Shown piece after piece: positions 13,878-21,501 of a DNA stretch of 34,542 bases (the first letter of the stretch is position 1; every line of letters begins with the position of its first letter). Both the position numbers and the translations under genes were made by a program. The DNA is from JAFNGF01 sp964567045 (GTDB lineage Bacteria > Planctomycetota > Phycisphaerae > Sedimentisphaerales > Anaerobacaceae). Location: positions 1 to 34,542 of the forward strand of contig CAZMLE010000044.1 of the NCBI GenBank assembly GCA_964567045.1, in the 5' to 3' direction. The notes beneath the pieces were generated by a model. The model was not told the DNA's origin, searched no databases, and worked only from the letters and a program-made list of their open reading frames with translations.

Positions 13878-14693
13878 ATGAGCAGACGCAAAGGGTTCAC
13901 GTTGATAGAGCTTCTGGTAGTAATCGCTATCATTGCGCTTCTGATGTCAATACTAATGCCGGCAATGCAGCGAGTAAGGAAGCAGGCCAACACAGTCAGG
14001 TGCCTAGCAAACCTGAAGCAATGGAACACTATCTTTGCCATGTACGTTGAGGAAAACAGCGGCCAATTTCCAAGTGGGACAACGCCACAAGGCTTTATGT
14101 GGATACAACAAATGGAGCCTAAGTATAGAGACTGGAAAAGCCTGAAGATATGGTTCTGTCCGACGGCCACAAAGCCTCTATTCGACGAGCAAGGCAGATC
14201 GACGCAGAGATTCAACGTGTTTTCAGCGTGGGGAATTTTTGGTTACACCGATCCTGCTTTGGGCCCGCATGGTATAGCCGGCAGCTACGGTATAAATGGC
14301 TACGTCCTCAGCACAAAGCCTGGGACTACCTTTGAAGCAGGCCGAAGAACCGACGATAACTGGAGAACTCCCCAGGTTTCAGGAGCAAGTTATATACCGT
14401 TGTTTATAGATGCCATGCGGTTCGACCTCTGGCCAATACACACAGATCCTCCTGCCACCAATGAGGATGCAGGTTGGATAAGTACCAACCACATGGCGCG
14501 TTGTTGCATCAACCGCCACGATGGGTTCCTTAACAGTGCTTTCTGCGATTTCTCAGCCAGAAAGGTCGGACTAAAGGAACTGTGGACACTGAAGTGGCAC
14601 CGTCAGTTCAACACAGCGGGGCCCTGGACAAAAGCCGGTGCTGTCAGGGCAGAAGACTGGCCCGAATGGATAAGAAGATTCAAGGAGTACTGA
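13878..14693 (+). CDS. Type II secretion-type prepilin-like protein, copy 1
   Basis: A 271-aa secreted or surface protein. The N-terminus RRKGFTLIELLVVIAII is a class III signal for a prepilin peptidase cleaving after Gly, leaving an N-methylated Phe and a long hydrophobic assembly helix. The remaining 230 residues form a globular domain rich in Trp and aromatic residues with a conserved end: CCINRHDGFLNSAFCDFSARKVGLKELW. That end resembles the H-x9-DG C-terminal block of planctomycete prepilin-like proteins. The ATG at 13878 has GAGGAG 7 nt upstream; ATG 13851 is less likely. It is very similar to copies 2 and 4. No secretion ATPase or peptidase gene is nearby. Confidence 0.9.
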   Translation: MSRRKGFTLIELLVVIAIIALLMSILMPAMQRVRKQANTVRCLANLKQWNTIFAMYVEENSGQFPSGTTPQGFMWIQQMEPKYRDWKSLKIWFCPTATKPLFDEQGRSTQRFNVFSAWGIFGYTDPALGPHGIAGSYGINGYVLSTKPGTTFEAGRRTDDNWRTPQVSGASYIPLFIDAMRFDLWPIHTDPPATNEDAGWISTNHMARCCINRHDGFLNSAFCDFSARKVGLKELWTLKWHRQFNTAGPWTKAGAVRAEDWPEWIRRFKEY

Positions 14694-14801
14694 AAATATA
14701 GCCAGCGCAAATAAAAGGTCACCTTGTCGGAGCCGGCCTTGCACAGCGGTGAATAACCGTTGGGAAGCTTTTTTCGCTGAAGCAAAGGCAAAAAGCTGAG
14801 T
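14694..14801 (+). repeat. Duplicated leader before prepilin gene 2 (copy A)
   Basis: About 108 bp, closely similar to 15621-15726. Conserved parts include TTGTCGGAGCCG, CTTGCACAGCGGTGAATAA and GCTTTTTTCGCT. A CGGT/ACCG hairpin here becomes CGGT/ATTG (G-U pairs) in the other copy. The GCTTT/GAAGC hairpin becomes GCTTT/AAAGC. Paired changes hint at a structured RNA. Confidence 0.6.
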
Positions 14802-15620
14802 ATGGATAAACGAAAAGCCTTTACGTTAATAGAGCTTCTGGTAGTAATCGCTATCATTGCCTTGTTGATGTCAATATTAATACCGGCGCTGAAGCGAGCG
14901 AAAGAACAAGCAAGGATAGTCGGGTGCTTGGCACACCTCAAGCAGTGGAACCTCATCATTGCAATGTACACGGAAGACAACGACGGCAAATTCTGGCCCG
15001 GCGTGGGTTCTACTGGCTATTGGTGGCCCTGGCAGCTTGAAGACCGATATAAGGATTGGAAGGCGAATAAAATTTGGTTTTGCCCTACTGCCAAGAAGCC
15101 CATAATCGACGAGAGGGGCAATAGCGCAGCCACGTTTAACATCTTCAATGCCTGGGGCATCTTCTGGGGGGACCACGGGGGGTTTGGCCCGGGCCCAAAC
15201 GGCGTGGCCGGAAGCTACAGCATTAATGGCTACGTCCTTACCATACCAGTTAATGCAACCTTTGAAGGTGGCAGGCCTGCCAAGGACGGCTGGAGGACCC
15301 CTAATGTAGCCGGCGCAGGCGACGCACCATTGTTCATAGATGCGCTGCGTTTTGACCTCTGGCCGTTGGAAAACCATGCGCCTGCTCAGTACGAGTTCGC
15401 TGCCTGGTCGGGCAATAATATGGCCCGTTGCTGTATCAATAGACACACGGGCTTCGTAGGCTGCTCTTTTCTGGATTTCTCTGCCAGAAAGGTCGGCCTT
15501 AAGGAGTTGTGGACAGTGAAGTGGCACAAGTCATTTAACACAGCGGGCCCCTGGACAAAAGCCGGTGCTGTCAGGGACACGGACTGGCCCGAATGGATGA
15601 GAAGATTCAAAGATTACTGA
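14802..15620 (+). CDS. Prepilin-like protein, copy 2
   Basis: A 272-aa paralogue of copy 1. It starts MDKRKAFTLIELLVVIAII; the residue before Phe is Ala rather than the usual Gly, which some prepilin peptidases tolerate. The C-terminal block is CCINRHTGFVGCSFLDFSARKVGLKELWTVKWHKSF in two parts, and the end DWPEWMRRFKDY matches copy 1 closely. No strong ribosome site precedes the ATG; a hairpin in the leader lies just upstream. Copies 1, 2 and 4 form one subfamily that probably arose by tandem duplication, including the leader. Confidence 0.9.
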   Translation: MDKRKAFTLIELLVVIAIIALLMSILIPALKRAKEQARIVGCLAHLKQWNLIIAMYTEDNDGKFWPGVGSTGYWWPWQLEDRYKDWKANKIWFCPTAKKPIIDERGNSAATFNIFNAWGIFWGDHGGFGPGPNGVAGSYSINGYVLTIPVNATFEGGRPAKDGWRTPNVAGAGDAPLFIDALRFDLWPLENHAPAQYEFAAWSGNNMARCCINRHTGFVGCSFLDFSARKVGLKELWTVKWHKSFNTAGPWTKAGAVRDTDWPEWMRRFKDY

Positions 15621-15726
15621 GAATATAGCGGCGCCAAGAAAAGGCCGCCTTGTCGGAGCCGCCCTTGCACAGCGGTGAATAATTGTCGGGACGCTTTTTT
15701 CGCTAAAGCAAAGGGAGAAGCTGATT
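15621..15726 (+). repeat. Duplicated leader before prepilin gene 3 (copy B)
   Basis: About 106 bp, the counterpart of 14694-14801. It also contains a GCGGC/GCCGC hairpin at its 5' end, and AGGGAG 11 nt before the next start codon. The gene it precedes is not the closest paralogue of gene 2, so the leader is more conserved than the proteins behind it. Confidence 0.6.
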
Positions 15727-16527
15727 ATGGATAAACAAAAAGCCTTTACGTTGATAGAGCTTCTGGTGGTAATAGCCATTATTGCCGTATTGATGGCGAT
15801 ACTGATACCCACTCTGAACCGGGCCAAGGAGCAGGGTAAGCGCGCCACCTGTTTGAACAATCTCAGGCAGTTAACGCTCACGTGGATTGTGTATGCGGAT
15901 TACAACGATGACAAGCTCGTTTGCGGCGATTCGCAAGAGTACACCAGCATGTACAGCAGCGCGGGCGCACCATTTAACAAATCCCATTACAATGAGACTC
16001 CCTGGGTGCTCAAAGACTGGGACCGAACCATGACCCTGAACCAGAAAAGAAACGCCATCTTGAACGGCGCCCTGTACGCGTATTGCAAAACTGAAAAACT
16101 CTATAGGTGTCCGACCGTCCGCATCCAGGAGCAAATACTGCGGACATACTCTATCGTCGATTCCATGAATTGTAAGAACTGGGACGATATGGGCGCGGTG
16201 ATGCTCAAAAAGAGATTAGAAATCCCTGAGCCGGCCTATAGGTTCGTATTCCTTGATGACGGCGGAGCAGGTTACGCTCACATCGGCGGCTGGACGGTTT
16301 ATGTCCGCGAGGAGAGATGGTGGGACCCGCCTCCAATACGACACGGTGACGGCACGACCTTTTCTTACGCGGACGGGCATTCGGATTACGTGAAATGGAA
16401 AGATCCACGGACGATTGAGTTTGGAAAGCGGGTGCCGCCTGTGGCCTTTTCGCCGGTACAAGCGGGCAATGAGGATATCCACAACGCCGCTGTGGGCGTG
16501 TGGGGTCAGGCAGCACGACATAATTAG
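15727..16527 (+). CDS. Prepilin-like protein, copy 3, with H-x9-DG-type end
   Basis: A 266-aa protein starting MDKQKAFTLIELLVVIAII, again with Ala before the cleavage-site Phe. The globular part differs from copies 1, 2 and 4. It carries CLNNLRQLTLTWIVYADYNDDKL after the helix and, near the C-terminus, the classic planctomycete motif RHGDGTTFSYADGHSDYVKW, in which His and the ADGH block are conserved. The leader before it is a duplicate of the leader before copy 2. Likely a pseudopilin or surface fibre component. Confidence 0.9.
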   Translation: MDKQKAFTLIELLVVIAIIAVLMAILIPTLNRAKEQGKRATCLNNLRQLTLTWIVYADYNDDKLVCGDSQEYTSMYSSAGAPFNKSHYNETPWVLKDWDRTMTLNQKRNAILNGALYAYCKTEKLYRCPTVRIQEQILRTYSIVDSMNCKNWDDMGAVMLKKRLEIPEPAYRFVFLDDGGAGYAHIGGWTVYVREERWWDPPPIRHGDGTTFSYADGHSDYVKWKDPRTIEFGKRVPPVAFSPVQAGNEDIHNAAVGVWGQAARHN

Positions 16528-16570
16528 GAGGCGCTGATCTATAACAAACTATCAGACATCTCGCACCTTT

Positions 16571-17359
16571 ATGCAAAAATTGAGAGGATTCACGCTAATC
16601 GAACTTCTGGTAGTGATTGCTATTATAGCGCTACTGATGTCGATATTGATGCCGGCGATGTCGCGGGTTCGAAAGCAGGCTCGCTCGGTGGCGTGCCGGT
16701 CGAACCTCAAGCAGTGGGGTACGATCTGGGCTATGTACACAGACGACAACAATGGGCTATTTCCAACGCGCAAGAGCCAATCCGGGCGTTGGATTGATGT
16801 GCTGTTCGACTACTATTATCGTGAGCCCAAGATTCGGTGCTGCCCGATAGCGCGGAAGATCGCTTTTCCACAATATCCGCCGGGCGGCAGCGGGACCCTG
16901 GAGATCGGCGGCGACGCGACTACATCCTGGGGCAGACTGAGCCAGGACTCAGGTCGACCGGCCGGCACGTGGGGCAGCTACGGCATTAACGGATGGGTGT
17001 ATGTGGCCGGAGAAGACCCCTTATATGGCAAGCCCGCTCAGTTCTTCTGGAAGACACCCAACGTAAGGGGAGCGTCGGAAATACCGCTGTTTTTGGACTG
17101 CTGGTTCTGGTGCGGCTGGCCGGATCATACCGACACCCCGCCAGCCTTCGATGGCCAGAGGTGGGCGGGAGACGAGAACGCAATGAACCGTTTTTGCATC
17201 AATCGGCACGAACAGGCGATAAACGGCGCCTTCCTCGATTACACCGTCAGAAAAATCTGGCTCAAAGAACTGTGGCGGGTGAGGTGGAGCAGGCGGTTCA
17301 GCTTGAATGTCGGGCCGCCCACATGGCCGGACTGGATGAAGAATTTTAAGAACGATTAA
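16571..17359 (+). CDS. Prepilin-like protein, copy 4
   Basis: A 262-aa paralogue of copies 1 and 2. It starts MQKLRGFTLIELLVVIAII with the normal Gly before Phe. The C-terminal block FCINRHEQAINGAFLDYTVRKIWLKELW follows the same plan as copies 1 and 2. The ATG at 16571 has no close ribosome site: an AGGAGG lies 39 nt upstream, and an in-frame stop at 16535 excludes a longer start. This copy lacks the duplicated leader. Confidence 0.88.
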   Translation: MQKLRGFTLIELLVVIAIIALLMSILMPAMSRVRKQARSVACRSNLKQWGTIWAMYTDDNNGLFPTRKSQSGRWIDVLFDYYYREPKIRCCPIARKIAFPQYPPGGSGTLEIGGDATTSWGRLSQDSGRPAGTWGSYGINGWVYVAGEDPLYGKPAQFFWKTPNVRGASEIPLFLDCWFWCGWPDHTDTPPAFDGQRWAGDENAMNRFCINRHEQAINGAFLDYTVRKIWLKELWRVRWSRRFSLNVGPPTWPDWMKNFKND

Positions 17360-17422
17360 AGTGCTGGATTAGAACGACATTATTTGATAAAATAGTCAAA
17401 AAGATTTGTAAGGAATACTCTT

Positions 17423-18226
17423 ATGGCTAAACGAAACTGCAAAAGCTCAATCTATCGGTGCGGGTTCACCCTAATAGAGCTTCTGGTGGTAATCGCTATC
17501 ATCGCGATATTGATGGCAATAATGATGCCAGCCCTGCAGCGGGTGAAGGAGCAGGCACAGGAAATGAGTTGTAGGGCCAACCTGAAGCAGTACGGTCTTG
17601 CTCAGGCTATTTATACGGACGACTATGACGGCCGCTATCCCTCTGCGTGGACGTCTCTGGTCAAGACAGAAACCCCCGTGGCCGGCTACCAGCGTTTCTG
17701 TCGATGGCACGACCCGAGATACCCGGCTGACGGCCCATTCTGGCCCTACCTCAAGGAAGATAAGGTACATCTGTGCCCATCATTCAAAGTCCTTGCCAAG
17801 TCTGAAGGCCAAAGGCATCCCAGTCACGTTGCTTCTATACCTGTTATTCCCTACTACAGTTACAGCATGAACGGCTACCTGGGCTCAAAGTCAGGAGCCA
17901 CAGGGGGCGGGGTTCTGAAATTAGCCGAGGTAACAAGGAGCCACGCCGAGGTCTTTTTCTTCGCAGAGGAGAATATGTGGCTGCGGCCTGGCTGTAGTTG
18001 GGTGCTGAACGACAACGCTTTGTGCCCCGACGGTCGGGACTGGTTCGCTACCTTCCATAGTCGCCCCAGCGGAAACCTGAACGGCGGCACCTGCAACGCA
18101 GTATTCGTGGACCATCACGTTGAGAAAGTACGCTCGGCTCTGAAAGAAAATCCCAGCGACAATTCAGAGAAGGAATTCGGCCAATTCGAGAAATACGGCT
18201 GGCCTCATAAGAAGCCGTATCAATAA
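17423..18226 (+). CDS. Prepilin-like protein, copy 5
   Basis: A 267-aa protein with a longer N-terminal extension: about 17 residues with two Cys precede GFTLIELLVVIAIIAILMAI. The middle is unlike the other copies. The C-terminus has FHSRPSGNLNGGTCNAVFVD followed by HHVEKVR, a diverged H-x9-DG-type block with DHH. AAGGAA lies 10 nt upstream. It ends the plus-strand array and faces the fumarase operon across a palindromic terminator. Confidence 0.88.
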   Translation: MAKRNCKSSIYRCGFTLIELLVVIAIIAILMAIMMPALQRVKEQAQEMSCRANLKQYGLAQAIYTDDYDGRYPSAWTSLVKTETPVAGYQRFCRWHDPRYPADGPFWPYLKEDKVHLCPSFKVLAKSEGQRHPSHVASIPVIPYYSYSMNGYLGSKSGATGGGVLKLAEVTRSHAEVFFFAEENMWLRPGCSWVLNDNALCPDGRDWFATFHSRPSGNLNGGTCNAVFVDHHVEKVRSALKENPSDNSEKEFGQFEKYGWPHKKPYQ

Positions 18227-18230
18227 AAGT

Positions 18231-18335
18231 AAATCAAAAATCAAAGTGCAAAATGTAAAATTGAGGGAGTCATCCCGACTCATCGGGATTCCACAATTTT
18301 AATTTTTTGTTTTTGATATTTAATTTTTCTTCAGA
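18231..18335. terminator. Large AT-rich palindrome, probable bidirectional terminator
   Basis: A perfect 7-bp stem ATCCCGA/TCGGGAT with loop CTCA (about 18273-18290) sits at the centre of a larger imperfect inverted repeat. Its arms contain AAATCAAAAATCAAA and its counterpart TTTTTGATATTT. It lies between convergent genes (prepilin 5 and fumarase alpha), with A-rich bases on one side and T-rich on the other. Confidence 0.6.
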
Positions 18336-19197
18336 TGATCGCTGTTTTGTGCCGGTGGCTGTGGCACTCAATGTTCACCGCTACCGGAAGTGACGCAATA
18401 TGGCACGGAGCGGTTTCCACTAAGACGGCCAGAGCCGTAGTATCGCCGCCCAGACCTTGTGGCCCCAGGCCCAGCGAATTAATCCGGCAAAGCAAATCTG
18501 CCTCAAGTTGGGCGTAAAATTCATCGCTATTTGGCTGGGCCAAATTCCGCAGCAGCGCTTTTTTACTCAATAGACAGCTTAATTCAAAATCGCCGCCAAT
18601 CCCTACTCCAACAATAAAAGGCGGGCAAGCGTCGGCGCCTGCCTCTCGAACAACATCTACAATCCAGCCGATTATCTCGTTTTTTTCTGCCGTGGGGCGG
18701 AACATTCTGAACTGGCTCTTGTTCTCACAACCCCCGCCCTTAGCCATAACGGTCAGCTTCAATCTATCGCCTGGTACAATCGTGTGATGAATTATCGCAG
18801 GAGAATTTCCGCCGGTGCTCGTGCGCTTATTCAAGGGATCGGCGACAACGCTCTTTCGCAGGTATCCTTTTTCGTAGCCTGCCTTAACGCCGGCATTGAT
18901 AGCATCAACTAAAGGAGAATTTAGAATTTGTCCTTCTCCCGGCACGACAACGACTTCGCTGCCCTGTTCAACAAATACGACCGCCAGGCCGGTATCCTGA
19001 CAGAGGGGAATTTTTTTCTCCGCTGCAATGCAGGCGTTTTCGATCAGTTGCTTCAAGATTTTGACTGCCCGCGGATGGGATTCTTTTTGCGCTGCGTTTT
19101 CAAGCGCAGATAAAACATCATCCGGCAGATAATGACAGGCCGCTATACAAAGTGACTCAACCGTTTCCGCAATCTTCTCGAATTTAATGTATCGCAC
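18331..19197 (-). CDS. Class I fumarate hydratase, alpha subunit
   Basis: The [4Fe-4S] iron-sulfur half of a two-subunit class I fumarase, or a tartrate dehydratase-type homologue. It is 288 aa. Cluster and substrate segments: IPLCQDTGLAVVF, STGGNSPAIIHH, MAKGGGCENKSQFRMF and ACPPFIVGVGIGGDFE. The start is GTG 19197, 2 bp after the stop of the preceding gene. The beta subunit that completes the active site is not in the window: the next thing downstream is a terminator. The alpha subunit is therefore separated from its partner. L-tartrate dehydratase cannot be excluded by motifs alone. Confidence 0.88.
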   Translation of the reverse strand: MRYIKFEKIAETVESLCIAACHYLPDDVLSALENAAQKESHPRAVKILKQLIENACIAAEKKIPLCQDTGLAVVFVEQGSEVVVVPGEGQILNSPLVDAINAGVKAGYEKGYLRKSVVADPLNKRTSTGGNSPAIIHHTIVPGDRLKLTVMAKGGGCENKSQFRMFRPTAEKNEIIGWIVDVVREAGADACPPFIVGVGIGGDFELSCLLSKKALLRNLAQPNSDEFYAQLEADLLCRINSLGLGPQGLGGDTTALAVLVETAPCHIASLPVAVNIECHSHRHKTAII

Positions 19198-19199
19198 AA

Positions 19200-21494
19200 C
19201 TATAGATTGAATTCGAAAGTCTTGTACGTTGTATTGCCGATATCATCCTGGACTTTAACTGCCAGTATATGTTCGCCGGGCTTCAGTTCTTCGATAACAA
19301 TCGTGAACTTCTCATCCGTGGTATCGTAAACCAGATCGTCCGGCACCGTCCCTCGCCACTGGGCGTTGCTGTCAACGGTATATTGCAATTGACCAATCGC
19401 GCTTAATTCATCAGATACCTGCAGCTTGAGCGTGACAAATTTCTTTCCGTTTTCGGTATCGACCTTCTGGTCAACAGTTTTAATTGCCGGCCCGGTGTTG
19501 TCGACTACCACTGGATCGCTTATCCTGCTGCCTGTCAGTTTGGTCGTGGTGGTATTACTTCTGGCGTCGCTCGCCGTCACTCTAACTTCGTACCTGCCAT
19601 CTTCAACGGTCTTTCCGTCCCATTCGTGGTCTTCCTTTTCGATGTCGTCCTGCAGCTCGATCCAATTTATCCTGCCGACCTTCCTGAAGTCTATCTTGTA
19701 AGTCAGCTTGTCGCCATTGTCGTCTTCGGCTTTATAGCTGATCTTGAACACGCCTGTTTTGCCGGGCGCCTCGACTCGATTGACACTGACCGATTTGACC
19801 TTCGGCGCCAAATTCGGCACAGCACTGGCAACGGCAATTTCCATGATGACAGGACTTGTCCGACCCTGTTCGCTTTGCAATACAAGCTTGTACTGGCAAA
19901 ATCTGCCGAGCGGGCAGCGAAGTTGTACCGGCTCTGTCACTTCCACCAGGTCGGTCCAGTTTGAAAATGTCGGATCGTTGACGTCCTTGACGTTTCCACT
20001 TCGGGAAGCCACCATAACATCACATCCTCGCGGCATGTCCGCTTCAATTTGCAGCTTGCCCCACTTGGCGGGCTGACCGGCGTCGATAAGGTCAGAGGTG
20101 TACGTGCCCTCGGAAGCAAAAGGCTTGCCTAACCTTATCAACTTCGCGGGGTTTGCCGTACCCACGTACAGATCATTTCCAGCTACAGCCACCGCGGTTA
20201 TCTGTGACGCTTGCTCATCCTTATAGATAATGGCTTGCTGCTCCGAGACCGGATCGACGGCAAATAGCTGCCCGTCGTTTCCAGCCCCGACAAGCAGCTT
20301 TCCGTCCTGCTCGGCAAGGCAGAATAAAACCGCAGTTTCACTGAATATGTCGGTTACGAAACCATCCTTGGTTATCTTATATACGTAACTTGCTTGACCG
20401 GGCCTGGCGGGCCTACTAACCGGCGGCGGTCTCTTTGCCGCATCCGCATCATCGGGCCTCTTTGTATTTGCAATTTGCAGCTTGCGTCCGCCGTCGCTGG
20501 CACTTTCCGGCTTCTGCGAGGGCACCTCAGGCCGACCTGCCATCGGCAACTGCGAAGCGAACCTCTCGGCAGAGTCAACAATTCTAGCCGACGTAGCAGC
20601 CGCATACAAATCGCCCTGCCCGGAAACACGGTCGGCTGCAAGTAGTAGAGCAGTAACTTCGGGCTGGTCGCTATCGTACGAGACCGTTGCTGTTTTTGTG
20701 CGCGGGTCTATTTTGTATACCAGTCCTCGCTCGTCACTTCCTGCGTAGACAAAGCCGTCCGATCCAACCGACAGCGAGAGTATATTTTTATCAAGGCTGT
20801 CGTAGATGAGCTTTGCTTCACGGCCTTCGGGGTCCAGTTGATAGACTTTGCCCTGCGGTCCTGTGCCCAGGTAAATATTGCCCGTACTGTCGGTGACTAT
20901 AGCAAAGATGTATTTGGCGTCATTAGGCTCAAAAATCGTTTCCATCTGCTCAGCCTGGAATCGGCAGAGCTTGCATTTTTCGCCGCTTATACCTGCTAAC
21001 AGCCTGCCGGCCGCATCCATCGCCACCGCAAAAATATGCTCATTCGATAGATGTCGCTCTGGCGCGACGGTTTCACTAGGCGGCTTGTTTGGGTCGTTTG
21101 GGTCAGCAGCTTTCTGGTCGCTTGGCTTTACCTGCGACTCGGGCGGATATATCTTCGTCAGCTTACCAGAGGCGTATTTGTAAATGCTGCCGTTTGGGCT
21201 GGTGCCCAGGTAAACCGTCTCGGCACTTGTCACGATACTGTTTATTGACCAGACGTCTTTGAACTCCTTGGCCAGCACATCGGCTGCCCGGCCGAGCTGG
21301 AGCGTCCCTCTGGAGTCGATGACAACATCTTTAGTCTGGCCTTTTTGCAAATCCTCCCTTCCGGAATGGCGGGTAATTTTGCTGGTTACCGCCCAGCTCC
21401 GGCTTGCAAGGCAACTCAAAACTAAAAGGCAGAAACCTAAAACTCTACAATTCCGAAGTTTCACGTTTTTCGTTTTCCCTTTTACGCTTCGCAT
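19200..21494 (-). CDS. Exported beta-propeller protein with Ig/Fn3-like C-terminus
   Basis: A 764-aa protein with a signal peptide (residues 1-35, FCLLVLSCLASRSWA). Repeated blades contain short sequences such as VYLGTSPNGSIYKY, IYLGTGPQGKVYQLDP, VYAGSDERGLVYKIDP, LLVGAGNDGQLFAVDP and LYVGTANPAKLIRLG, typical of a WD40/SMP-30-like propeller that reads out sugar- or ligand-like faces. Two low-complexity linkers (about 120-145 and 325-370) interrupt the propeller. The C-terminal 250 residues look like beta-sandwich domains (DDNGDKLTYKIDFRK, DDIGNTTYKTFEFNL). It starts 7 bp after the S55 peptidase stop, so the two probably work together at the cell envelope. Confidence 0.8.
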   Translation of the reverse strand: MRSVKGKTKNVKLRNCRVLGFCLLVLSCLASRSWAVTSKITRHSGREDLQKGQTKDVVIDSRGTLQLGRAADVLAKEFKDVWSINSIVTSAETVYLGTSPNGSIYKYASGKLTKIYPPESQVKPSDQKAADPNDPNKPPSETVAPERHLSNEHIFAVAMDAAGRLLAGISGEKCKLCRFQAEQMETIFEPNDAKYIFAIVTDSTGNIYLGTGPQGKVYQLDPEGREAKLIYDSLDKNILSLSVGSDGFVYAGSDERGLVYKIDPRTKTATVSYDSDQPEVTALLLAADRVSGQGDLYAAATSARIVDSAERFASQLPMAGRPEVPSQKPESASDGGRKLQIANTKRPDDADAAKRPPPVSRPARPGQASYVYKITKDGFVTDIFSETAVLFCLAEQDGKLLVGAGNDGQLFAVDPVSEQQAIIYKDEQASQITAVAVAGNDLYVGTANPAKLIRLGKPFASEGTYTSDLIDAGQPAKWGKLQIEADMPRGCDVMVASRSGNVKDVNDPTFSNWTDLVEVTEPVQLRCPLGRFCQYKLVLQSEQGRTSPVIMEIAVASAVPNLAPKVKSVSVNRVEAPGKTGVFKISYKAEDDNGDKLTYKIDFRKVGRINWIELQDDIEKEDHEWDGKTVEDGRYEVRVTASDARSNTTTTKLTGSRISDPVVVDNTGPAIKTVDQKVDTENGKKFVTLKLQVSDELSAIGQLQYTVDSNAQWRGTVPDDLVYDTTDEKFTIVIEELKPGEHILAVKVQDDIGNTTYKTFEFNL

Positions 21495-21501
21495 TGTGAT
21501 C

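Noticed and set aside
14719..14801. The prepilin leader as a c-di-GMP (GEMM) riboswitch
   Set aside because: A few words (GGGACGC, GCACAG) resemble the GEMM-I core, but the required GCAAACC tetraloop-receptor and P1 arrangement are not present.
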